Source of the DNA: Taenia hydatigena
Lineage: Eukaryota > Platyhelminthes > Cestoda > Cyclophyllidea > Taeniidae
Reading direction: 5' to 3'
NCBI GenBank assembly: GCA_036345935.2
Contig: JADWOT020000001.1
Coordinates: 26,569,232-26,633,231 of the forward strand
Length of the DNA: 64,000 nt
Part shown: in pieces, positions 38,840 through 57,100 of the stretch
How positions within the stretch are numbered: the first letter of the stretch is position 1
Layout: each line of letters begins with the position of its first letter
Notes under the pieces: generated by a model
Database searches by the model: none
The model's input: only the letters and a program-made list of their open reading frames with translations
Told to the model about the DNA's origin: nothing
Translations under genes and position numbers: made by a program

Positions 38840-41222
38840 TACAACGCATGCAACAGGCGAGACGTGATTTCAAACGTGTTGCTTCAACAGCTGTATATTT
38901 AAAAGGTGCGAGGAGTTTTTCTAGCATTTCTAAAGGTAGAGGCTTTTTAAATACTTTTATTGTAGCAGAAGTAGCACAAATTTTATGACGAAGTGGTGAT
39001 CCTGCAACTAGGATCACGCATTTTAGTAGAAATAAAATTCGCAACAAGGTGTTCAGAATTTATAAAACTTATTTACTACAGCACACGATTTTATGGTTCG
39101 CAATCATAATACGTTAGCTACCTAACAATACATTGGGCTTATTTAAACAGCTACCCATAGGCGCATTCACTCCATCCATACCGGGCTGTTAGGCCTGCGG
39201 TCATGTTGGAGTCACAAGCCCTGCTCTCTGAATATGTATGCTGCGCAAACATTAAGCCTCTATTGTAGCATTCAAGAAAATTTTTAAAGGCTAAATACTA
39301 GAGTTGGATATATATTCAACAGACAGAAGGGAAGGAGCTGCTGGAATGGCCCAAGAACAGCCTACACATCTAGGGCAATGTGGCCACCTCTGTGACCCTG
39401 ACCACCCCTGGTGTTAAATTATGATTCTGAAAAGGCCTTGAAGTGCTACTGCGACACCCTACAATTAACTTTTTAACGTGGGTTCCGGAAATTGGTACAT
39501 CCAGTTGGTTTTGGCATTTCATTACGATCAAATCATCATGATAAAAAACATTTCTGTGAAGCGTCCTGAGACTCTTTGAAGGCAAAAGAAGGCAAAATAC
39601 CAAAACAGAATATATGTATTCAACAGACAGGGGATGGAGCTGATGGCATGGCTCGGAGCTCAGCCCACGCGGCTAGGGCAATATGGACACCTTTGCGACC
39701 CTGAATGAAACCGGCGGTCCGAACAAACAAAGTATTTTATCCCTGTATTCTGTAAGTTACCCACAAAAAACCATACATAGTATGCGATAATCGTTGTGAC
39801 GCACATATCCATGCCCCCTTTATCTGATATATGTAGTCTCAGAGAGCATTTGTGTAATGCGAAAGAACATACTGACGTATAAATACACTAAACCAATGCA
39901 CGCAAGTGATACTTGGGTAGTGGCTTGACCAAAATGCCATAGCACTGAACTAGAGTACTACTTTATTGCTCAACCGAAAACAGACTTAAAAAGTGGTCAG
40001 ATCGTTATGGCTTACAGTGCGTGGAAGAGCTAGATAACTGTATGTATGACCCGAGTTCTATCTCGCATGGTGTATATACAGCTGTTGGAGTATCGACGCT
40101 AATGCACTGTGATGCCCCTGTCAATGTAGAATGGCTGTGTAACTTTGCTTGTTCTGATTGCTGGTTTTTCGGTTACATAAGTGAACCTATCACACTAGAC
40201 GCGTGTGCTGGCCTCTGGATAATGCCAGCAGCCGCGTTCACTCTATTTATTGAATATATATTCTACCCTAGTACCGTGCCTTCTTTTGCTGCGTTAGCAA
40301 TTTGTGTAATATACAGTAAAGTATACAGTGAAAGCAATCTTAAAACTGCATAGTGGCTATCATTTCTCAAAATGAATTGTTTTGCGTACTCACCGAAAAC
40401 CCTAGTGCACGAGGCATTGCGTTTGTATTCTTAGATTACTGGCAACAGTGGAATGAATGTAGTGCAACAAGATTTCCCTAAAAAAGATAGAACAAAAATG
40501 TTTGTAAAGACTGTGTATGTTTAAAAAACTGACTTAATTATGTTCAGTCAAGACACATGCCGCAAAGCACTTAACCAGATATAAGAGATCTTGTCACACA
40601 CTGATGGTATATACCATTGATGTAATACTTGCTTTTCAAATGTACTTTGTAAACCAGAGGCGGGTCGGCAAATCGGATCTGGTTGCGGAGCCACGTGGTG
40701 ACTCCCAGGAGCGCCAATTATCCCCGTCCTGAGCTCTCCTACAAGACCTCTCTGTACCCTCTTTCTCTTATCTGTAATAAAGATGTCGAAGAGTGTTCAG
40801 ACTTTCAATAGCAAGGGTGGTAAGAGGGAAGAAGAGGAACCCTTCACAGTCGACGTACAGACTGGCTCCAATATTTTAATGTGATACTTTATTTTTTGCC
40901 TAAAGCTAGGCAAAACCTTGCCTAGCATACCTTTTAAAAACATATTTATGCTACAAGTATGGGATTTTAAAAAGAGCTATTGCACATTTTTAATATATTT
41001 AGTTGCATTTTGAATGCTTGATTTGTACATGTTCATTACAAAGGCTGCATAAAGAAATTGCCTACCTGTCCTAAGCGAAAAGTAAGCACGATCTGTTTTT
41101 TTGCAAAAACTTTTTTGAAAGCTGTCATTTTGTTTGACGTCACATAACATTTATTTTAGTTGTTCAATTCATTGTACTGTCTAGGCCACGCTTGATACGC
41201 GTGTATCTTCTCTATTCATCTA
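38840..41222. other. Divergent intergenic region between helicase and GFAT
   Basis: The helicase (minus) and GFAT (plus) start codons face apart across about 2.4 kb, so both promoters should lie here. No TATA box stands out. Two copies of a dispersed repeat lie at about 39310-39420 and 39560-39735. A block at 40655-40870 ends with a CTGTAATAAAG polyadenylation-like word. One GTG-started frame (40021-40353, plus) has no homology and is not called. Confidence 0.5.
39310..39735 (+). repeat. Dispersed short repeat R1, two tandem copies
   Basis: Copies at about 39310-39420 and 39560-39735 share TATTCAACAGACAG, a GGAGCTG block, CAGCC(C/T)AC, TAGGGCAATATGG, CACCT and GCGACCCTG or GTGACCCTG. A third copy lies at about 49600-49775. 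The left part of the second and third copies also shares CTTTGAAGGCAAA / CTTGAAGGCAAAC and AAACAGAATAT. Length is about 110-180 bp with no coding potential. It could be a SINE, MITE or LTR fragment; class unknown. Confidence 0.75.
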
Positions 41223-48214
<6,992 letters not shown>

Positions 48215-49599
48215 AAATTGATGGTAAACCGGATTAACTGAAACGCCTTTTTTCCGCCTAATTACGACTTTTACTGTGCCTTTCTAACGCTCGACACCAT
48301 TCCAATTTGTTACCATCCCGCGGCATAATTGCGGTCTAAATCTTATTAATAATAACGATAACACATTTTTTCAATCCACAAATTGGTATCAATTTGTGTA
48401 AAATGAATGACCGGTGAGAAAAATTAAAAACAATATTTCCGTTGTATTCTCCGTGCTGGCGAAACGGAGATACAACAGCACTCGTGTGGGAAGAGGGTTC
48501 CAACTATGTCCTTGTAGGGTGCGCGACTTTTTTCCATCCACTAAGATATACGCAAATTCATCAGTTAAATTTAAGCTTACGTTTCCGAATTGTTTGAGTT
48601 CATTGCGTCGTTTATTGTCGGGGTTGTTTGATCCAAAGTGTGCACGATCAAGATAACGGTCCCTCATTCCGTCCATGTTACCAAGCAAGACTTGTGAATT
48701 TGGGCACCACGCGGAAGGATGGTAGTTTGTACATTTAAGATAAACTGGGTTTTTCTTTATTGCGCTGCATCGGTGGTCCCGAAGGTATTTCCTAACCGGT
48801 GAACTAGCAGGCGAGCTGCACTCGCATTGAATAGGAGGGTAGAATTTCACACATCTTAAACATCAGTCGGAAAAAGCATCTTACCCTAGGCACGACCTGG
48901 GATTTTTGTATGCAGCTTGGTATGTAGTAGTTAACGTACCACTTATTTTGTGCATCGCGCTTGAAAAAAGATGCAGCTGTGAGAACTGGTTACATTTACG
49001 AAATAAACAACACACTTCACATAAGAACTGATAAGGTTAACTTAAGAACATTCGTAAAGTGATTAGTCGTTAATTAAGATTCATTTATTCGCCGATGTAT
49101 AGCAGCTTTTATTAATGTCAGAGAATAAAACAACGCTCCACAGAATCTTACACATAAAGCTTTAAGTCTCAAGTACATAAAAAAGTAAGGGTCACAAAAA
49201 ATACCTTTAATACTGAGAAATTTCTCGAAAACAACGTCATTAAAGTATTTTAACAAGTCGACAAAAGGAGCAGTCTAGAGTAACGGCATAGGTTAGTTTA
49301 AGGAATGTTCCATTGTTTGGGCCAATTGCAGATACAAATGATTAACTTGAAGTAGGTGGCTGCAAGTGTATAAACCATAAAGACCTCAAACAGAATTGCT
49401 TTAGCGGTTGAGCCAACTATATGAAGGAGTCAATACTTAATGCCCGTTAGGCAGTTATTTATAGTCCTAATTGTAAAGATTGTAGTATTTTTTGCCTTTT
49501 AAACCTTAAAAAGAGGAAAAGCGTTTAGGTGAGAACAGAGTAGAAGGAACCTTAACCAGCTAGAAAAAAGTGCTGTTTTATTTATTCCGTAGTTTATGT

Positions 49600-49775
49600 A
49601 GCGCCCCAAGACTTCCTTGAAGGCAAACGAATGCGTAATATTGAAACAGAATATGTATTTAATAAACAGGGGATAGGACTGCTGACATGGTTTGAAGGTC
49701 AGCCCACGCAGTAGGGCAATATAGCCACCTCTGTGACCCTGGTCGAAAGAGGCAGTCCAAAGAAACAAAGTACTA
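49600..49775 (+). repeat. Dispersed short repeat R1, third copy
   Basis: Same orientation as the copies near 39310-39735, about 10 kb away. Shared words include CTTGAAGGCAAAC, AAACAGAATAT, AACAGGGGAT, GTCAGCCCACGC, TAGGGCAATAT, CACCTCTGTGACCCTG and AAGAAACAAAGTA. Confidence 0.75.
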
Positions 49776-49984
49776 AAGTGTTGTATCATCCTGAGCTGGT
49801 AAGATTTCAATGCATTTGGCTTTCTACAGTAACTTAGAAAATGCTTTATTCTAAAAAATTCAGAATTAAGACTACCTACGGCTTTACAAACTATTAAGAC
49901 CAAACACCCACCGCATTAAGATAGCTGCAGACGGTTCTTCCATTCTCTTAACCTAGCTATGAGAAGGGTAGCTACTTTTAAACA

Positions 49985-50755
49985 TTATTATAAGCAGAAG
50001 GAAGATGTGGGGTAACTAAGTCTAGGTATCTAGGACGAGTGTGTCTTGGACTCTGGGAAGCATCCGCGTTGGTCTGTAATCAGATTAAAATCACCCCCTT
50101 GTCTCTGGCCTACAAAGCTTATTTGAAAAACAAAAATATTACACGGGTTCTCGTATTTTGAGCGCCATCCTCGGTGCTATTTAAATTAATCTGATTTATT
50201 TATGCTGCCGGGTGGTTTCGTTTCGTATACATTTGCCTAGGTATCACGCTTGTAACCCACGTGTGAATTGCCTTTGTATAGATGATTTTTATCGCGATGG
50301 ACAGTTATTCGTTTAGATCGAGGTGGAAAAATTCTCTAGCTAGTGACTGCTCTCGCTCGTCATTGACAAGTTGGGCCAGCCTCCCACAGTAATGATCAAT
50401 TTTGAGGTCAAAAGAGACTCCTGCATCTATTATTGCATGGACGATCAGCGGGATTCTCTGCCGCAGAGTATTTAAGCGGATCGTAAGCCTAACAGATTTC
50501 ATCCAGTCTCCAACGCTTACGATTTCTCCTCTTTCCTCATTTTTACTTCCTTTATCCTAACCATAAAAATTTGGTTGCTTCTGGTCTTTTTGTTATAAGC
50601 AGAATGAAGATCTAAGGTAATTGGGCCGAAGTATCCAAGATGAGGGCATCTTGTGCTCTAGGAGGCCACTACTTTGATCTGCGACCAGAGTAAAATATCA
50701 TCTTTCACTCCTGTTTACAAAGTTCATCTAGAAAACATAAGTATTACAGCTACTT
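49985..50755 (+). repeat. Direct repeat pair R2 (about 49985-50155 and 50585-50755)
   Basis: Two diverged copies of about 170 bp lie 600 bp apart in the same orientation. They share TTATAAGCAGAA, GAAGAT, a GGTATC/AGTATC(C/T)A core followed by TAGGA or AAGATG, CTTG, ATCTG or TCTG with (T/C)AGA, AAAATATCA or AAAATCACC, TACAAAG and a terminal AAAACA(A)AAATATTAC / AACATAAGTATTAC. No coding potential. Confidence 0.65.
50305..50502 (-). other. Short ATG-started frame of unknown status
   Basis: A 65-codon frame between the two R2 copies, opening with MKSVRLTIRL and ending LDLNE. Its amino-acid composition is protein-like, and it has a true ATG, but no homologue, promoter or splice site supports it. 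It may be a small gene or chance. Confidence 0.15.
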
Positions 50756-51167
50756 ATCCTCCGGCCTATAATAGACAACTCGTTATTTAGTCAACCAGAC
50801 AAACCACTTGAAAAATCTTCCTTTGTAATATGAAAACAATTTACCGAAAGTTAGCTAAGCGTATGATCAGGCGAATAATAGCATACAGAATCAAAATTTT
50901 ATTGTAAAATATTAAACAGCTGCAAATCAGTCAGAATAAGTAACGTAAAGATTCAAACATTTACCTTGGCATCTTTTATGATTTAAGCCTGTGCAAACCT
51001 TTTAGTTAGTGCTAATAGCCAGTTTAAATGTTAAATAAAGCATTTCATATTGTGTCAACCGACCCGGGGTGCGCGTTTCAAAAAACTGTGTCAAGGCTAT
51101 TGGTTGATTTGTCTGACGGAAGCGGGGGTGGCATTGCTTCTAAAGTTGCTGCAATTTGATCTCAGCT

Positions 51168-54100
51168 ATGTTCATACGCGGGCCATTGAGGCGGTTCATT
51201 GTTGTTGGTGGCGTTTTCTTCGTGCTTACTCTCCTCACTTACTTTTATGCAACGCGAAGCACTATAGATATGGGACTCCTGCAAGAGAAGGTTCAACAAT
51301 TCAACAATGAATTATTTGAAAAGATAAGGTGGCGTGGGGGTTTCAATGCATCACTGTAAGTGTTTGACCATATAGTACTTTACACATTTCCCTATTTATA
51401 GTCCTAAACAATGTGCGATACTATGCAAGATTGTGAACATGGGTCCTCTTTTCTTGCTATGTGTAATTTAATTTATTGGTCCGTTTCAGAAAATTAAGAG
51501 AGCTAAGGTGTCACCCTCAAGTCCGTGCTTTTCGTGCTGACATAGAGGTGCGTTACTCTTTGGGTTCAATTGGTATTTTTTGAGGTTAAAGTGGGTTTTA
51601 CGTATTTCGTAAACGAATTTTAGACTGGTTCCCTTTACGACAGTATTTCCTTTAAAAACGAGGATGGTGGCGTTTGGAAGCAGGGCTTTAACATAACCTA
51701 CTCTCCATCGGATTGGGATAAGCAGAAGCTCGAGGTCTTCGTTCTCCCCCATTCTCACCAAGACACTGGTAGGTTTTAAAATATGGATCGTTTTACCTAT
51801 ACGTGTCTGGTTTTTTTTGTTCTGCGACCACTAATTCTTTGGTCGCACTCTTGAGTGTTCGCATTCCTCCCCATGGACACATGTTTGAGGTTTCCAATCT
51901 CCCAATAAAATGCTTAACAGATCAACGGATTTGGTATTCCAAATAGGTTTTAGTAGGACCTTTTTGTTATGGTGTCACTTGAGAGACTTGAGCTTAGTGC
52001 TCGGTGAATTGGTTGGCAGCGAACGCCTTAAAGTGGGAACCCATTCTAATCTCCATAGTTTTACTTCCTTTAATGGTGCCACATTATTGGAAAAAGTTCG
52101 AATGCATTGGTAAATCTGGAATCAAGTGAGCAATCACCTGAGGAGAGAGGTTGGATTAGTGGCCACAATAAGCACTGAGCCAATTTTGCATTTGCGGCTG
52201 TCGTTTATGTAGTAAGGGCCAGACAGACTCTCTCTCGACTGTGTGGCAGTCTAGTTTTAAGCGCTGACCTCTGTGCCCTCGTGCCACCCCTTCTGCTTTG
52301 GTTGCAGCGAGTCTATTCTGGTGATTTGAAATAGACAGAGGGCAGAATAGCGCATCGAACACTGAAATTTTATCACGTTGAGATAGTTTGTTGCTTCATT
52401 GGTAGATCTAGGTGGACGCGAGTCCCCTTTGTTTGATGCTTTTAGACATAATTAGGAGATATTTCTTAAAGCTGGTCGACTGCGTTATGCTTTTAAATAG
52501 AATTTACTAGCAACAATTAAAAGTAGACATTTGAAGTGACCTATACTTGGTAGCACCGTAGAGCTACGTCCTGACTTTCTTCCCTTTCACCGTTAGACAG
52601 TTTTTTAATGAGCATCTTGAGTTCGTTCAACTTTTTCCTTTCTGGACTCAAAATTGGCATGATCAACAAAGGATGGCCCTTTTTGACAGCCTTTTTTGCG
52701 TGTTTCTCCGGATTCGGCTACTTGCAACAGGTCTTCCTTTTATAAATTTTTAATATTCAACCATCACTTTGACGTCCTTTTGAATAGGGTTTATCACTGC
52801 AGTCACTGAAGGTATTTTGAGGCAGATGAACCCAAACACAGTTTTATTAGAAGCGAATCCTGAGTCTGCAAAATAATTTGTACAGCTACAAGCTCCTAGC
52901 GTTTTCAATATGGTTTCATTTTTGTCTTCAAGGATGGATAATGACGCTGGACGAGTACTTTGCAGAAAGAACACACCAGGGCCTGGATGCCACTGTCGAT
53001 TTTCTGGGCAAGAATTCATTTGCTCGCTTTATCTACGCTGAGGTTGCTTATTTGGATAAGTGGTGGAAGAATCTTATTCCCTCAGTGCGAACTCTCTTCA
53101 CCAAGTCAGTGTTCTTTTACATTTCCATAAAACTAAATGCATGCATTAAGGGGGAGGTGATGGCAGCCGTCCCTTTCTTTTTCACCATCCAGGCTTGTCC
53201 GTGATGGCCAATGGGAAATCGCCACCGGTGGTTGGGTCATGCATGACGAAGCCCTGACCCACTATGGTGCGGCCATATCCCAACTCATCGAAGGTCAACA
53301 CTGGCTACTTGACAACATTGGCAAGTGATCACTACCATCTGAGGGCACTATAATCCCTGATTGAGGCTACATATTGTTCTACCCTTGTCTTCAGGCGTCG
53401 TGCCAAACGTGAGCTGGGTGATAGACGTGTTCGGCCACAGTGCAACGGCACCTTATATCCTACGCAAAGCGGGTATAAGAAATGCTCTCATTAATCGTGT
53501 TCATTATGAGGTCAAAAAGGCCCTAGCCAAATCACAAAATCTCGAGTTTATTTGGCGCCAGTCCTGGGGTAAGAAGGTGGCTTTAAATTCATCCCCTCCC
53601 TCCAACAGATTCGTCTGGAGAAACGGAAGTCTTTACGCATCTTTTGCCCTTCTACGCCTACGACATTCCACACACCTGTGGACCTGATCCCAGTATCTGC
53701 TGTCAGTTTGATTTTATGCGGATTGTTTTAAAATGTCCGTGGGGCGTTCAGGCAATGCCGATCACACCATCGAATGTACAGGCTCGGTGAGTTGAATCAA
53801 ACCTTGTTGTTGGGTAATTTGACATGAAAATACTCAAAGTAGGCTGATCATTCAATCAAACCATAGCCAATATTGGTGTCTGGTGATCGTACTTTGTCCT
53901 CCAAAAGTAGTAGCTTAAGGAATCTAGTTTCGAAGAGTTAGAGGATCAACCGCGTTCTCGGGCATTGTCGAATAGGCAAATCCATTTCTGCTATATCCAA
54001 TGTGTACTTTTGTTTAGCCAATTGGAGGCGTTTAAATTAATGTCATCATGTAGTTCGTAATCCCTGTTTTTCTTTACTAAGAGCCGAATTACTGGTGGAT

Positions 54101-57100
54101 CAGTATCGTAAGAAGGCAAAGCTATTCAAGAACGGCGATGTTCTGTTGGTGCCTTTGGGAGACGATTTTCGCTTCTTGACTTCAAGGGAGTGGAACCTCC
54201 AGATCTTGAACTACCGAATGCTCATGGATCATATCAACAGCAATGCGAAGTACAATATGCATGTGAGTGGGGTCTCTAAATCCATCTCCTTTACATTTTA
54301 AGCTGGTTCATTTTAGCAACGAGGGTCTCATCTTTCCACACAGGCGTGCGGTTACCTATGCATGTCGTTCTGGTTGCAATAGAGGAGGCAGTGTTGCTCC
54401 ACCCAGATTTCACTAACTAGGCGAACCTAGTAGAGTGGTTTATTCAACTCTACGTTTGCCTTTCCATACGCAAGTTAGAAAGTACCAGGAGAACATGTAA
54501 TCCGTCTTACTCAAGAGATTCTCGGTAGCTTGATGGTCCTACCTGTCTCTTCTTAACCTTCACAGCTTTGACTAAGCAAAATGTGAAGATTTTCCATTTG
54601 AATTACCCAAGCAGGGGTGTGAACTCGACCGCGTGCTAGTACCAGAGGCCCATGTTTACCAGTGGGAGGCTTCTCCTGTACAGACTATTGCATATGGGCT
54701 ACTTTAAAGCTGTAGGCGGCTTCCATGGCTTTCGTCTGTCATGCCCCCCTTTGGTGTGGATGAAGCTTGCTGGAATTGATTGTAGCAACTTATGGGGGTC
54801 GCCTTTAGCCTACACGCCCGCATTTATCAAGCGCAAATATATGCACCGGTCGACGCAATGCCTTTTTTGTACTTTGTACCATTCTCCTGCTACTTTGAAC
54901 ACTAGCGTCAATTTATGCCGTTTGAACGGAGCCTAGTGCCCAGTCTTCGGCACCTTTCAGTTGCACTTGTCACTGTGGCTTTGAAGGGAAGGCGCGGTGG
55001 CAAAACGTTTCCTCCAGAGGTAGTCAAAGTCGTACAATTCGGTAGTGGCGATGAATCACTAGCATGGATTTACACCATGAAGGAATACGGTGTAGTGGTA
55101 AAATGGCATACATCCTTTGACGGCAGGGGCAACTATGTTTAAACATCTAGAAGTTTTTCAAATAGCAATGGAACACTAAACACCGGTGCCACGCATTACA
55201 GGTCCAATGACTCCTGTTCCAGCATGCCATCAGGCAATGTCATTCCACTTGCGCTCTAAAGTTTTGATGACACGAGAGCTTGCCATTTTTTATGCATAGA
55301 TTCGGTTTGGAACGCTTTCGGAGTACTTTGATCTGCTGCATTCACGGAGTAAATTGGAGGACTTTTCTACTTTCACTGGTGACTTCTACACCTACGCGGA
55401 TTTGAACGATGACTTCTGGAGTGGATACTTCACTAGTCATGCCGCCTTCAAGTCCATGTCACGTTTTGCGGAGGCCGAAGTGAGGTAGGTCTCAATCTCG
55501 CGTCTGACGCGATTTGATAACCTTTGGGTTTTTTTGAAGCACGGTCTTAACCTAGGTCGTTTGTTCATCAACTCACCCATCCATCCATTATGTATCCATC
55601 CTGTCTCCATCTCTCCCCTACCCATCCATGCATCCATCTTTTATTCACCTGTCGTTACATTCACCTCTATATTCATTCATGCATTAATTTCTTCTGACGT
55701 AAGAGTCAAAGTTCTATTGCCTGGTTGTTTTTCTTACCTAGGGGCTTCTTTTATGCTGAATTTTTTTTGAATGTATGTGACTTAATTGAGAGTCGCATCT
55801 CACGCTTTTGTCAACCTTTATTGACACTGATCACTAAGTTGTTTCTAACTCATTGTCAAGTTTCATATTTCTTCGACGACCACTTCAGCCTCCAATCCTT
55901 TTTAATCAAACAAATTTGAAGGCGATTGACACTTTTTTGGAGCGAGACAGGCCCTTAAAACCCATAATCCAAATAAATCTATTCCGAAGTTCCTAGCACG
56001 GTTAAAACTGTTCGTTAGAACGATAAACAGTAGCTCTGTGGCTCTGTGCTTCCAAACATCACTGTTTTATGGACGGATTTGAATCGTGCATTGATGATTT
56101 TGATGTTGAAATTGAAGGCGAGTCCTTTCTGGTGTTTGTCCGCCCACATCTAACTTCCTAAAGTCGCCAACCGATCCCTTTACACGCCTTGAAGTCTCGT
56201 TGAGTGTGACCATATGTAAACTATGTAGCATGTGGGTTATCTACGAAGACGTCATTAGACAGACGAGTTTGGAATTAGTTGCTCTGAGGGGCTAGCGACC
56301 AATTTCGGTACTACTTAATCACCGTTGCCTATTCTTTTCACAGAAATGCCGATATCCTCTTCTCTATCGCAAGCCATTGGTCACCCGGGGCGGACAAAAT
56401 CACAACACTACTCTCCGGTCTGTATAATCAACTCACCGTGGCTAGACGAAATCTTGCCCTCTTCCAGCATCACGACGCCATCACAGGCACCTCAAAGTCC
56501 CACGTCATGGCAGACTACCACAGCAAGTGAGTTTGCTCTCTCATTCCTCCATCCAGTTAGGCTTTCGCAACTCCGTTCGCCATTCCAACTCTCATATCCA
56601 TTCACTCGATTAAATTTCTACTTTTAAAAACCCTGAACTTTTCCAACTTCGTCATAGACTAGACGAGGCTATCCGTTGTGCACAAAACGTTTCTGCGAGC
56701 AGTGCTGCTTTCCTCCTTGGCTACGAGTCCCCCGAAGTGTGCTCGGCCCTTGAACTCGAGATCTCCACCGGCACCTCTCCAGTTCTCCTCTCCGCCAATC
56801 CGAGTTGGGGTACTAGTTCCACACCACAGCTCTTCACTCTCACTCTGGAGAGTCTGGAGGATGTCAAAATACTCTACATATTCAATTCTCTCCCTCGTCC
56901 TCGCGATCACATCCTCCATCTCCAAGTTAACATGACACGTCTTCTGGTGGATATCAGGCGTCAGGTCAAGCAGCCACAAACCATTTCAATAAAAGTGCAA
57001 CTTGAGGACGCCAACACTCCAATTTTGGTTCAGCTAGAACCTTGGGACGTCAACCAAAAGTTGAGCACGTCTACCTCTCTATTTCATCTATCCGCAGGTC

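Larger units (their letters stand above)
48215..51167. other. Intergenic region between GFAT and mannosidase
   Basis: GFAT 3' UTR should occupy the left end; a possible AATAAA lies at about 48998. A third copy of repeat R1 lies at about 49600-49775 and two copies of a second repeat at about 49985-50155 and 50585-50755. A 153-codon minus-strand frame at 48389-48850 starts with GTG and has no homology I recognise. A 65-codon ATG-started minus frame at 50305-50502 is possible but unsupported. Confidence 0.5.

Noticed and set aside
40021..40353. 110-codon plus-strand frame with several Cys and Trp
   Set aside because: Starts with GTG, has no homology and lies in the divergent promoter region.
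48389..48850. 153-codon minus-strand frame after GFAT
   Set aside because: Starts with GTG, overlaps the expected GFAT 3' UTR and matches no known family.
56659..56979. Minus-strand frame inside mannosidase
   Set aside because: Shadow of exon 11; the plus-strand reading is in frame with flanking GH38 exons.
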